Part shown: in pieces, positions 38,243 to 46,321 of the stretch
Layout of the letters: the number at the start of each line of letters is the position of its first letter
Numbering within the stretch: position 1 is the stretch's first letter
Assembly: GCF_008935055.1 (NCBI RefSeq)
Contig: NZ_CP043028.1
Span: forward strand, 757,501-821,500
Reading direction: 5' to 3'
Length of the DNA: 64,000 bases
From: Pseudobutyrivibrio xylanivorans
GTDB lineage: Bacteria; Bacillota; Clostridia; Lachnospirales; Lachnospiraceae
Notes under the pieces: model-generated
Databases searched by the model: none
Seen by the model: only the letters and a program-made list of their open reading frames with translations
Told to the model about the DNA's origin: nothing
Position numbers and translations under genes: made by a program

Positions 38243-38338
38243 ATTTCTCCTTATAATTGACTTATTTAGGTTTTGTCATTAAAATTGACTCACCTATTTT
38301 ATAAATTTGATTTAGTTTAAAAGGATTTACATATTAAT

Positions 38339-39715
38339 ATGAAAAAAAGATTATTAAGTTTGATTTTGGCAGCAACAATGACATTTTCCCTAGTTGGATG
38401 TGGAAAAAAATCTGCTGACACACCAAAAGATGAGGTAAACGAAGAATCTGAAAGCGATTCATATTCGTATAATATAACAGCACTTTTATCAGAAGACAAT
38501 ACTTATAATAGGGTTCTTCTTCAGGGCTTCACTGATTGCCTCACGGATTATCTAGGCAATGAGCATTTTTCAATCAGCACCTCCGTTGTGAACGAGGATC
38601 AGACTAGTGATCAGCTTGCAGCAAATGCTATCACCAAGTCACCAGATATGATTTTTACTGCTGGTAAATCAACTCTTTTATCAGCAAAGAATGCTACCGA
38701 TATTATTCCAATCGTAGCTACAGGTATTGTTGATTTCAAGGGTACACTTCGTATCGCAAGCCTTAACGGTAAGAGCTGGGATAATACTACCAACACAAAT
38801 ATCACTGGCGTAAGCTCAAAGCCTAGCATTGTTGATCAGGTTTCACTTATGATAGAAGCAACCGATGATTTACAGACTGTAGGCATCCTCTTCTCCCCTG
38901 AGGATACTGATGCTATCTATCAAAACGAGATTTTTGAGGCTTATTTAGACCAGGCTGGAATCCCTTGGAAGGAATATCTGATTCCTGCATCTGATACAGC
39001 AACATCAATTGGTGAGCAGGAGGAGCAAAACTCCACCGCGTTGACTCCTAGCAAGTACGTGGCATCCTCTGCTAAGCAAGGTATGGATAATGATGTTATC
39101 GCTTTGGGAGAAGATACAATCCTTGGTCTTAACTCTACCTCTTCCACCCGTGTTGCCCTTGTTTCACAGTTTTGGACCAGTGGAAAGGTTGTTCCAGAGA
39201 CAGAGGTAGTCGAAGAATCTTCCGATGAAGAAGATACTGAGAACACTGTTTCAAAAACAGATTCCAAGAACAACGAGGAAGAGCCTGAAGAAATCACACT
39301 TGAAAGTCTAATTCAGGAAGCCTGCTCAGAATGCTCTGCAATTTATATTCCATTCGGCAGCATTCTTTCTGACCAGATGGAAACCATCGGAAACATTGCC
39401 ACCGAGAACGGCGTTACAATCGTGGCAGGTGACACTACAATCGGTGAGCATGCCCTTGTTACACTTTTCTCAGATCCATACGCTCTAGGCTATGCTGCTG
39501 GAAAGAAGGCCGTAAAGGTCTTCAATGAAGGCGATATTAGTACAATCAAAATCGGAAGCGTTGATTCCGATAATTCTGTTAAGCTTTACAACGGTACAAT
39601 TGCCGAACAGCTCGGCAAGGAATTTCCAAAATCTTTCAAGGAGCTCACTGAATTCCTTGAAACTTACGAGTATGGCAGTACAACTACTCGATACACTGCC
39701 TCAGGAGAAGAATAA
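38339..39715 (+). CDS. ABC-type substrate-binding lipoprotein
   Basis: 458 residues. Lipobox signal: KKRLL, hydrophobic core, SLVGCGKK with the lipidated Cys at 21. The mature part (VLLQGFTDCLTDYL, LAANAITKSPDMIFTAG, PIVATGIVDF, VGILFSPEDTDAIYQ, YAAGKKAVKVF) fits the TrpX/YtfQ-like substrate-binding family (PF04392 type). An acidic insert near 285-325 is unusual. No permease or ATPase genes adjoin it; instead a glycosyltransferase starts five bases later. Ligand unknown, possibly an amino acid or sugar. Confidence 0.8.
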   Translation: MKKRLLSLILAATMTFSLVGCGKKSADTPKDEVNEESESDSYSYNITALLSEDNTYNRVLLQGFTDCLTDYLGNEHFSISTSVVNEDQTSDQLAANAITKSPDMIFTAGKSTLLSAKNATDIIPIVATGIVDFKGTLRIASLNGKSWDNTTNTNITGVSSKPSIVDQVSLMIEATDDLQTVGILFSPEDTDAIYQNEIFEAYLDQAGIPWKEYLIPASDTATSIGEQEEQNSTALTPSKYVASSAKQGMDNDVIALGEDTILGLNSTSSTRVALVSQFWTSGKVVPETEVVEESSDEEDTENTVSKTDSKNNEEEPEEITLESLIQEACSECSAIYIPFGSILSDQMETIGNIATENGVTIVAGDTTIGEHALVTLFSDPYALGYAAGKKAVKVFNEGDISTIKIGSVDSDNSVKLYNGTIAEQLGKEFPKSFKELTEFLETYEYGSTTTRYTASGEE

Positions 39716-39720
39716 AGCTT

Positions 39721-40752
39721 ATGATACTTCACGTAATCAAATCCAACATCTATTCTGGTGCAGAAAATGTAGTGTGCCAGATTATCAAAGGTCTTTCAGG
39801 TCATGAGGAGTTCATTTATATGGCTCCTCACGGACCAATTGAAGACAAATTAAAATCTATTGGTCTTTATGATTGCTATCGCGGCATCGACGCTCTCACT
39901 ATTTCTGAAATTAAAAAGGCTGTGGATGAACTACAACCGACTGTTGTTCAGGCCCACGATTTTACTGCAAGTGTGCTTTGTGGCTTTGCTCTAAAAGGAC
40001 GCGTTCCAGTGATTTCGCACATCCACTGCAATCCACTTTGGTTGAAAAATCCATTACACCCTAATTCAATTTCATATATGATAGCCAGCAGATGGTTCAG
40101 CCAGATAATTGCTGTTTCCGATGCTGTGGCAAATGAATATGTGTACAGCGGAGCGTTGAAGTGTCCAATCACAACACTTGGAAATCCTTTTTCTGTAAAA
40201 CAGGTTCTTGAAGCCGGCGAGACTGCATCGGCTGGCAGTTCAGATATCCTATATGTTGGTCGTTTCAACGAAGCCAAAAACCCACTTGGCGCTATAAAGA
40301 TTTTTGAAGCTATTCCATACCATGATGATCTTACATTTAGAATGGTTGGAAATGGAGAGCTTTTAGATGAGTGTCAGGCTTACGCAACAAGCCAAGGCCT
40401 TAATGTTCACTTCGAGGGCTTTCAGGATAATGTCTACAAATATATGAAAACCGCAAAGCTTCTGCTAATGCCTTCAATCTTTGAAGGTTTTGGTCTTGTT
40501 GCCCTAGAAGCTATGTCTCTTGGCAAGCCAGTAGTATGCTCTGGTGTAGGAGGCCTCTCAGATATTATCAACGACTCCTGCGGATATATCTGTTGCGACA
40601 CCACCGCCTACGTAAATAGCATAGACGAATTACTATCAGACTCTGGCGTTTACGAAGCCAAATCCCGTACTGCAAAGCTTCGCGCTGCGTCCTTCGACAA
40701 TCTTGATACGTATTGCAAGAACATACTCGCTATTTACAAATCATTCAGCTAA
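39721..40752 (+). CDS. glycosyltransferase GT4, paralogue of the 20.6-kb gene
   Basis: 343 residues. MILHVIKSNIYSGAENVV at the start, LYVGRFNEAKNPLGAIKIFE, FRMVGNGELLDECQ and SIFEGFGLVALEAMSLGKP (EX7E) mark a GT4. The start motif and spacing are shared with the minus-strand enzyme at 20.6-21.7 kb. It follows the lipoprotein stop by five bases in a two-gene unit on the opposite strand to the other glycan genes. Whether it acts on flagellin or the polysaccharide is unknown. Confidence 0.82.
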   Translation: MILHVIKSNIYSGAENVVCQIIKGLSGHEEFIYMAPHGPIEDKLKSIGLYDCYRGIDALTISEIKKAVDELQPTVVQAHDFTASVLCGFALKGRVPVISHIHCNPLWLKNPLHPNSISYMIASRWFSQIIAVSDAVANEYVYSGALKCPITTLGNPFSVKQVLEAGETASAGSSDILYVGRFNEAKNPLGAIKIFEAIPYHDDLTFRMVGNGELLDECQAYATSQGLNVHFEGFQDNVYKYMKTAKLLLMPSIFEGFGLVALEAMSLGKPVVCSGVGGLSDIINDSCGYICCDTTAYVNSIDELLSDSGVYEAKSRTAKLRAASFDNLDTYCKNILAIYKSFS

Positions 40753-40775
40753 CCTATATGAATTTCTCAACATAA

Positions 40776-40856
40776 GCTAGTAGTTAACAAAGCCTATACC
40801 TCCTTAGGAGCCAATCTCGCGACGTGAAGGTATAGGCTTTTGTTGACGTAACTAGC
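40776..40856. repeat. GTTACG hairpin repeat, copy 7 (inverted)
   Basis: Outer arms GCTAGT/ACTAGC, then GTTAACAAAGCCTATACCT paired with AGGTATAGGCTTTTGTTGAC with few interruptions. On the minus strand it reads GTTACG-TCA-ACAAAAGC and ends GCTTTGTTAACTAC, matching the family. The loop is different from other copies. Confidence 0.7.
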
Positions 40857-40867
40857 GTGGGCGAAGG

Positions 40868-40921
40868 AACCCACTAGGTTTGGTAAATTATCTGAATATA
40901 TTACAAAATCTAGTGGGTTTT
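40868..40921 (+). terminator. long-loop hairpin, probable terminator of the glycosyltransferase unit
   Basis: AACCCACTAG pairs with CTAGTGGGTT (10 of 10) across a 32-base AT-rich loop that can pair further, followed by TTTTC. The rest of the 311-base gap (to 41063) holds repeat copy 7, weak sigma-A-like boxes (TTTTCA-N17-TATTAT) and the leader of the FliD-like gene. Confidence 0.5.
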
Positions 40922-41000
40922 CAAACTATTTAACTTGTGGTATTATGATAGTAGCTATAAGTATAATTATAGCTAGAAGTGAATACATTTTTCTAAGTAA

Positions 41001-41058
41001 GTCCCAGAGTAGACAAAGGAGTGTCGAAGGCAACACATTCATGGAAGAAAGGAGGGAC
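41001..41058 (+). promoter_or_regulatory. structured leader around the ribosome site of the FliD-like gene
   Basis: GTCCC can pair with GGGAC inside AAAGGAGGGACG, hiding part of the Shine-Dalgarno. Between them is a GTGT/ACAC hairpin. AAAGGAGTGT and ATGGAAG supply extra GGA triplets. Fold inferred by eye. Confidence 0.4.
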
Positions 41059-41063
41059 GTCTT

Positions 41064-42341
41064 ATGGCACGCATCGATTCAGCGTACAACTATTTCATGT
41101 CGACCTATGGCGATAGCATAGGCTCACGCTATGAATCCCACAAAAAAAGCGAACTGCGCGATACATACAACAAAATAGTCAAGGCCAATAAGGACTCTCC
41201 TCTCTACAAGATTAAGGACACCGAGGACATGGGGCAATTTGCTATCGATATTAAGGAGCATGCGAATTCGATGTCTATCTCTGTTTCTAATTTGACCTCT
41301 AATGGCGAAGATATAGAATCTATTCTCAGCAAACGAATTGCCTCATCTTCGGATCCAAATACCATCGAGGCTGCTTATGTAGGTGATGAGGAGACTGGTT
41401 CCACTGAGGAATTCACAATAGAGGTCGACTCCTTGGCCAAGCCTCAGATTAATACAGGAAACTTCCTGGCTCCGCAGGACATGAACTTCAAGCCTGGCCA
41501 ATATACCTTCGACTTAGACATTAAGAATCATTCTTACGAGTTCCAGTTCAACGTAAATCCAGGAGAGGACAATCTGGCAATCCAAAACAAGATTGTACGC
41601 CTTATCAATACTTCAGATGTTGGCTTGAATGCCCAGCTGATTACTAATCGAATCGCATCAAATGCCATTCAGGTTTCTTCTAAAGCAACAGGAATTGGGG
41701 AAGACGAGACCCGACTGTTCAACATTTCATCAACTATTTCCCGAGACGAGCTAGATATACTTGGAATTTCAAGAGTCACGCAAGAGCCAAGCAACTCTGA
41801 CTTTAAACTAAATGGAACTGAACACCAGTCCCTTTCAAATGTGTTCACTGTAAACAAAGCCTACGAGTTATATTTGAAAGCTCCGACAAACGGTGAAGTT
41901 ACAATTGGACTAAAGAATGATACTGAAGCACTCACTGATGGTGTAAATCAGATGCTTGACAGCTACAATGGAATGATAGATGTTGGACTTAGATATACAG
42001 GCGCGCATCAGAATCGTACCCTGTTTAACGAGATTTCATCTATTGCCAGGGGAATGACTGAAAGTCTTGCTTTTGTTGGAATTACAGCTGATGAAAATGG
42101 ACATCTTAGCTTGGACAGTGAAAGACTTGCAGATGTAATCAACAGTGATGACAAGGCTTCCGCATTCTCAACACTTAATGAATTAAAATCAGCTGTTAGA
42201 TCTGCGGCATCTAAGGCGTCGATAAATCCAATGGCTTATGTGGATAAAGCTGTTGTGGAATACAAGAATCCGGGTAAAACTCTCACTGCACCTTATGCGA
42301 CTAGTCAGTACTCAGGAATGATGGTGAATTACGGTCTGTAA
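41064..42341 (+). CDS. FliD/flagellin-related protein of unknown role
   Basis: 425 residues, no signal peptide. The middle (EEFTIEVDSLAKPQINTG, FDLDIKNHSYEFQFNVN, AIQNKIVRLIN) and C-terminal helix (GVNQMLDSYNGMIDVGL, DENGHLSLDSERLADVI) look like the domains of FliD-type cap proteins, but the usual N-terminal SGLTSGLDTE is replaced by SAYNYFMSTYGD. A normal fliD is present at 49.5 kb. AAAGGAGGG precedes the ATG. It may be a secondary cap or filament-associated protein; confidence in family is moderate. Confidence 0.55.
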   Translation: MARIDSAYNYFMSTYGDSIGSRYESHKKSELRDTYNKIVKANKDSPLYKIKDTEDMGQFAIDIKEHANSMSISVSNLTSNGEDIESILSKRIASSSDPNTIEAAYVGDEETGSTEEFTIEVDSLAKPQINTGNFLAPQDMNFKPGQYTFDLDIKNHSYEFQFNVNPGEDNLAIQNKIVRLINTSDVGLNAQLITNRIASNAIQVSSKATGIGEDETRLFNISSTISRDELDILGISRVTQEPSNSDFKLNGTEHQSLSNVFTVNKAYELYLKAPTNGEVTIGLKNDTEALTDGVNQMLDSYNGMIDVGLRYTGAHQNRTLFNEISSIARGMTESLAFVGITADENGHLSLDSERLADVINSDDKASAFSTLNELKSAVRSAASKASINPMAYVDKAVVEYKNPGKTLTAPYATSQYSGMMVNYGL

Positions 42342-42449
42342 ATAAATCTTACGCTCTTGTTACACTCTCAAGCCTTAGTGTTACTCTGTTCGACTACATG
42401 TCTCACTGAGTAACACTAAGAGCTTGATAGTTACAAGAGCTTATTTATT
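42341..42449. repeat. GTTACG hairpin repeat, copy 8, between convergent genes
   Basis: Outer arms AATAAAT/ATTTATT and GCTCTTGT/ACAAGAGC, then a 13-base perfect inner stem CTTAGTGTTACTC/GAGTAACACTAAG, loop TTCGACTACATGTCTCA. Left signature GTTACACTCTCAAGC, right GCTTGATAGTTAC. The arms start in one stop codon and run into the last codons of the convergent gene. Confidence 0.8.
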
Positions 42450-43591
42450 ATCTCCTTCAACCTCATTTCATACGAACAATTCTCACGCACGTGCTCATAT
42501 CCACAACGCGCGATGCGATTACGCTCGGTGTCATGGTGGAGGTAGTAGTCTACTTTTTCGTAGAGGTCCTGCTGGTTGTAGTACCAGACCATGTGCTTTT
42601 CATTTTCAAAAAACATTGGTAGTTCTGCTTGGAAATTAGTGATACAAAAACCTCCAGCCCCAAGAATATCGTAAATACGAAGTGGAACTCCGCTTTTTAT
42701 ATTTGGTATCGTAATATTTAAATTAACTTTTGAACCTCTAAATACCTTTGGCATCTCGCCCCAATAATCCACACTGCCTTTATAATTCACACGAATCAAA
42801 TCAGCCACATTTGAGTTTGTATAGATACTAACATCATGATGCTTTGAAAGCTCAATTAAAATACTACGTCTCTGCTTCTCGGCAATTTTAAATCCCAGCG
42901 TTGTTACTGAAAAAATCAAGTTCAAATCCGAGAGCGAATCCTCTGATTTTTCCAATTCAAAATAGTTTTCAAGCTCCACCAGAATCTCTGGTGTCAGCAT
43001 CCTGTCGATAATGTTCACACCCTGCAAATCCTTTTGAGCCTCCATTGTTGCCTCAAAATATCCACGCAAATAATCTGGCAATGTGAACTCCATCTTATCG
43101 TAGGAATTTTTTTCATACAGAGAACCAACAAAGCTTATTTCATTCTTATACATGTCCAAATCATTAGAATTTGTAAAGAGATAATCTAATCTGTTGGTAT
43201 CCACTGCAAGTGGCAAATGGTAAATATGCTCCGCCCCCATACCTTTGAATTCTTCTACATTTGTTAAATCAAATAGAAAGATTCTGTTTACGCTATTGAA
43301 AACTGACTTATGATAAAGGGATATCAGTGGATTATCGCAGCTCCAGCAAACATAAAGAAGCCCCATTTCTTCGCAGACGTTTGAAATCAGTGGGAAATAA
43401 TTGACTGTAAAAAAGAACTCATACGCGCTCTCCCTTATTATACCTCTGAGTTTTTCTGCAAAAACTTCATCCACATCATAATTGAGGAGGTCCTGGTAGA
43501 CCTCCTCCACTTCGTAGCCTAGCTTCTCAAAAGTGAATTTTATATCCTTGTAGTTATAGGCTTTCCACCTATACATCAAAATCTTTCTCAT
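42431..43591 (-). CDS. CgeB-like glycosyltransferase (probable flagellin modification)
   Basis: 386 residues. The N-terminal domain (RKILMYRWKAYNYKDI, FFFTVNYFPLISNVCE, WSCDNPLISLYH) is the DUF3880 type and the C-terminal domain (VNLNITIPNIKSGVPLRIYD, GAGGFCITNFQAELP) is the Glyco_trans_1_2 type seen in CgeB and in flagellin glycosylation loci. It is followed on the same side by the GT2-TPR gene and flagellin, which suggests O-glycosylation of the filament. No experimental link here. Confidence 0.7.
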   Translation of the reverse strand: MRKILMYRWKAYNYKDIKFTFEKLGYEVEEVYQDLLNYDVDEVFAEKLRGIIRESAYEFFFTVNYFPLISNVCEEMGLLYVCWSCDNPLISLYHKSVFNSVNRIFLFDLTNVEEFKGMGAEHIYHLPLAVDTNRLDYLFTNSNDLDMYKNEISFVGSLYEKNSYDKMEFTLPDYLRGYFEATMEAQKDLQGVNIIDRMLTPEILVELENYFELEKSEDSLSDLNLIFSVTTLGFKIAEKQRRSILIELSKHHDVSIYTNSNVADLIRVNYKGSVDYWGEMPKVFRGSKVNLNITIPNIKSGVPLRIYDILGAGGFCITNFQAELPMFFENEKHMVWYYNQQDLYEKVDYYLHHDTERNRIARCGYEHVRENCSYEMRLKEIINKLL

Positions 43592-43602
43592 ATCTTTAAT
43601 CC

Positions 43603-43685
43603 GTCAGTTACGGCTACAAGCCTTAGAGTCTCTTCCTTCGGCTACATGCCTCATCCAGAGACCTAAGAGCTTGATGCCTACTGAC
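43603..43685. repeat. GTTACG hairpin repeat, copy 9
   Basis: Outer arms GTCAGT/ACTGAC, CAAG/CTTG, CTTAG/CTAAG and GTCTCT/AGAGAC, loop TTCGGCTACATGCCTCATC. Left signature GTTACGGCTACAAGC, right GCTTGATGCCTAC, both exact family consensus. Confidence 0.85.
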
Positions 43686-43742
43686 TCATCTAAACATATT
43701 CTCACAATAAATACATACTCTTCAAATTATCTTTTTTCCCTA

Positions 43743-45608
43743 CTATACATGCAATGAATCTACCCCGTACGTACTACGGATAATCTCGACCAGCTGCGTG
43801 TAGGTTGCTACTGCCTCATCTGATTTTCCTGCTGCATCCAAATCCGCTATTTGCTGAAGCAACGCTTCCTCTAGCTTATACATTTCCTCGAACTTTGCAG
43901 TATCTTTTTCTTTAGCCATGAGGACCTTTACTCTATCACTGTATAGCTTGGAAAATTTAACCAGAAAACCATTCATCTGCCAGCGAACATCAAACAGATT
44001 CTTAAAACAGTTCAAAGAGGTCACTCTGTCAGTATCTGCCAACTCCAAAAACTGCTCAAGGCCATTTCCAAGAAGTGTAGTCTTAGCTAATATTACTTCA
44101 TCTGATTCTTCTCTAAGCCATGAATCATGTACCTTCTGCCATTCTATTGCAAGCTTCGAGTATCGGTCCAGAATATCCGTCGCAGCACCATAATCTGTAA
44201 CATCCTCAACATCTTTTAGTTGTCTCTCTATCAACCTGATATCCAAAAATAATCCAAGTTCTTTTTCGCCTTGGGTTCCTGAATATGCAGCTTTAAGATT
44301 CTTAAGCTCCTGTTCTGTCAGCTCGTATGCTACATCATCAATTTCATCTTCCATAAGGTTTCTGAATCCACCATTGGTGAAAAACTTATTTAGCACAGCT
44401 GAAATCTCTTTCTTCTTTCCGTACTCAGACGCCTTTTGAAGCAACGTAACTACAAAGCCTCTGCTGATTCTTACTATCTCAGTATTCCACTTTACCTTCC
44501 TGTAGTAATGGGTCAGAACACTGAAATCATTTTCTCGCATTCCCAAAACCATCAGGTAACAATAAATCATGTTTCGATTGCTTTGGTTAAAGGTATCGTT
44601 TATAAATAAACCACCTTGAAGAAATTGCATCCCCTTATCATCGCCAATTTCATTGCAGATTTTCAGGTAGTATTCGCAAGCCTGCTTACATTCCTTATCC
44701 TGCTTCCTTTGACAATATATACCTGCTGCTTTCATTGCAAGATTTGCTAATGGCATTTCCATAACATCAGGCTTTGCTGCCTCTTTCTCATATATTTCAA
44801 CGACCTTATCATGGTCATCCAAATTAAAATTTGCTTCAGCCAATCCGCAAATAAAACTGCCCCTATACCTGAGATGCTCATTATCCTCTACAGCGCATGC
44901 TTTCTCATAGCCTTCCTTACATATATCTCGATAATCTTTATCATAATGAATAGCTCTATACTCCTGAGCTATCTGATATGGCCATCTAAGATTATCTGGT
45001 TGCTCCTCCGCCATCTCCTTCAAAAGAGGAAGATTTCTCATGGAATGCTTAATATTGTCCTCGATTGTTTCATATATATATCCAAAGTGGCCTGCTGCTG
45101 CATCCATTATTATGGTATTTCCTTCGATAGGCATTATATACTCATGAACCTTGCCCTCAAAATGTGTTTCAGGTGTAACCTTACACATACGTATTACTTC
45201 AAAATCCTGATACTCTTTTCCATCATAATCCAGATAATTTCTCTGATAATAACCACCTAGATTATATTTTTCCACATCATCATTTTTAAAGAAATCAAGG
45301 ATATTTCTTACATCAAGGAAAAATTCATCATCATCAATGTATAAAAACATTTTTCCATTTGCCTGATCAAGCTGAAAGTTTCTTGCAGCTGCAAAATCTT
45401 TCACCCAGGTAAATTCGAATATTTCGTCTGCATATTTTTCTATTACCGCTCGTGTTTCCTTATCACATCCAGTGTCTATAACTTGAAGTTCGGAATCAAT
45501 CGCCTCACGAATAGGCATCAAAGATTTTAGGCAGCGCTCGGTTGTATCCGGCCTGCCACAACATAACAAACTGATTGTTAAAAGTTTTGTCTTTGGCTTA
45601 TTGTTCAT
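43743..45608 (-). CDS. family 2 glycosyltransferase with helical-repeat C-terminus
   Basis: 621 residues. The first 230 form a GT-A domain: LLTISLLCCGRPDTTERCLK, WVKDFAAARNFQL, FLYIDDDEF (the DxD), and HFEGKVHEYI. The remaining 390 residues are mostly helical with TPR-like pairs. Similar enzymes often lie next to flagellin genes and glycosylate the filament. It is 73 bases from the small unknown gene behind flagellin. TPR assignment is by helix pattern only. Confidence 0.75.
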   Translation of the reverse strand: MNNKPKTKLLTISLLCCGRPDTTERCLKSLMPIREAIDSELQVIDTGCDKETRAVIEKYADEIFEFTWVKDFAAARNFQLDQANGKMFLYIDDDEFFLDVRNILDFFKNDDVEKYNLGGYYQRNYLDYDGKEYQDFEVIRMCKVTPETHFEGKVHEYIMPIEGNTIIMDAAAGHFGYIYETIEDNIKHSMRNLPLLKEMAEEQPDNLRWPYQIAQEYRAIHYDKDYRDICKEGYEKACAVEDNEHLRYRGSFICGLAEANFNLDDHDKVVEIYEKEAAKPDVMEMPLANLAMKAAGIYCQRKQDKECKQACEYYLKICNEIGDDKGMQFLQGGLFINDTFNQSNRNMIYCYLMVLGMRENDFSVLTHYYRKVKWNTEIVRISRGFVVTLLQKASEYGKKKEISAVLNKFFTNGGFRNLMEDEIDDVAYELTEQELKNLKAAYSGTQGEKELGLFLDIRLIERQLKDVEDVTDYGAATDILDRYSKLAIEWQKVHDSWLREESDEVILAKTTLLGNGLEQFLELADTDRVTSLNCFKNLFDVRWQMNGFLVKFSKLYSDRVKVLMAKEKDTAKFEEMYKLEEALLQQIADLDAAGKSDEAVATYTQLVEIIRSTYGVDSLHV

Positions 45609-45648
45609 AGCTTCCCCTATTTCTCCACCTCATCCATAGAAATGGTTA

Positions 45649-45672
45649 AAGGCTCGTCATCTGACGAGCCTT
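45649..45672 (-). terminator. hairpin, probable terminator behind the 166-residue gene
   Basis: AAGGCTCGTCA pairs with TGACGAGCCTT, eleven complementary bases around a tiny loop, nine bases past the stop. T-tract is weak on the minus strand, so it may act in either direction or stabilise the 3' end. Confidence 0.5.
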
Positions 45673-45681
45673 ACTATTTGT

Positions 45682-46182
45682 TTATTCATAAGTTCCAACT
45701 ATAAGTGGTCTGTACATTTCCTCTCCTTCGGTAAGTCCTTCGACCTTGCCTAGGCAATCATCAATCAAGCGATTTATCTCTCCGCTTACGATTGCCTTTT
45801 CTCCTGGTGCTGTTACAAGTCCTCTAAAGTCGTAAATATCTATGTTTCTAATTTCTACTATTCTGTTTTCAATGTCTTGTAATATTTCACTTAAAGCCCA
45901 CTGGATTTTCTCTGTGTTGTCGATTACGAGTACTGTGTCCTTTAAGTTCTCACTTATATCGTAAATCAAATTGCAGTACTTTTCAAACTTTTCTACGATA
46001 TCGGTGTAATCCATCCCTTGAGATTCAAGGTATTCGCCTAATACTAAAGCTTTCTGCTGGCATCCGATGAGGACCTTTAAATCCTCTGCATCATCGCCTG
46101 TGCTGCCTGATTCAAATCTGTGACTTGCTGTGTAAAGCTCTAAAACCATTGTTAACATCTTGTTTCTTGTAAAATATGCCAT
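45682..46182 (-). CDS. uncharacterised helical protein near flagellin
   Basis: 166 residues, no signal or membrane segment, predicted mainly helical with acidic patches. It starts MAYFTRNKMLTMVLELYTA and ends in EGEEMYRPLIVGTYE. I do not recognise it. AGAGGTAAGG lies ahead of the ATG. It sits between flagellin and the GT2 gene, and could be a chaperone or a glycosylation partner; this is context only. Confidence 0.6.
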   Translation of the reverse strand: MAYFTRNKMLTMVLELYTASHRFESGSTGDDAEDLKVLIGCQQKALVLGEYLESQGMDYTDIVEKFEKYCNLIYDISENLKDTVLVIDNTEKIQWALSEILQDIENRIVEIRNIDIYDFRGLVTAPGEKAIVSGEINRLIDDCLGKVEGLTEGEEMYRPLIVGTYE

Positions 46183-46262
46183 AAGCCTTACCTCTTTCTT
46201 ATATGAAAATCCGTCTCCGGAATTATTATCATTGTTAAAATTTTATTTAGTTCTTCTTTTTA

Positions 46263-46293
46263 GTAAAACCCCCACCTCTTATTCGAGGTGGGG
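46263..46293 (-). terminator. flagellin terminator
   Basis: CCCCACCTC-GAATAA-GAGGTGGGG followed by GTTTTAC on the minus strand, about 29 bases past the flagellin stop. Strong GC stem, short T-run. Confidence 0.88.
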
Positions 46294-46321
46294 ATGATAT
46301 TTGATTTAGTGCTGATTAGTA

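Noticed and set aside
38243..38338. Sigma-A promoter of the lipoprotein gene (TTGACT at 38285)
   Set aside because: No acceptable -10 hexamer at 16-18 bases; too weak to list.
40753..41063. Riboswitch before the FliD-like gene
   Set aside because: The fold is explained by GTTACG repeat copy 7, a terminator-like hairpin and a short leader; no known ligand core was seen.
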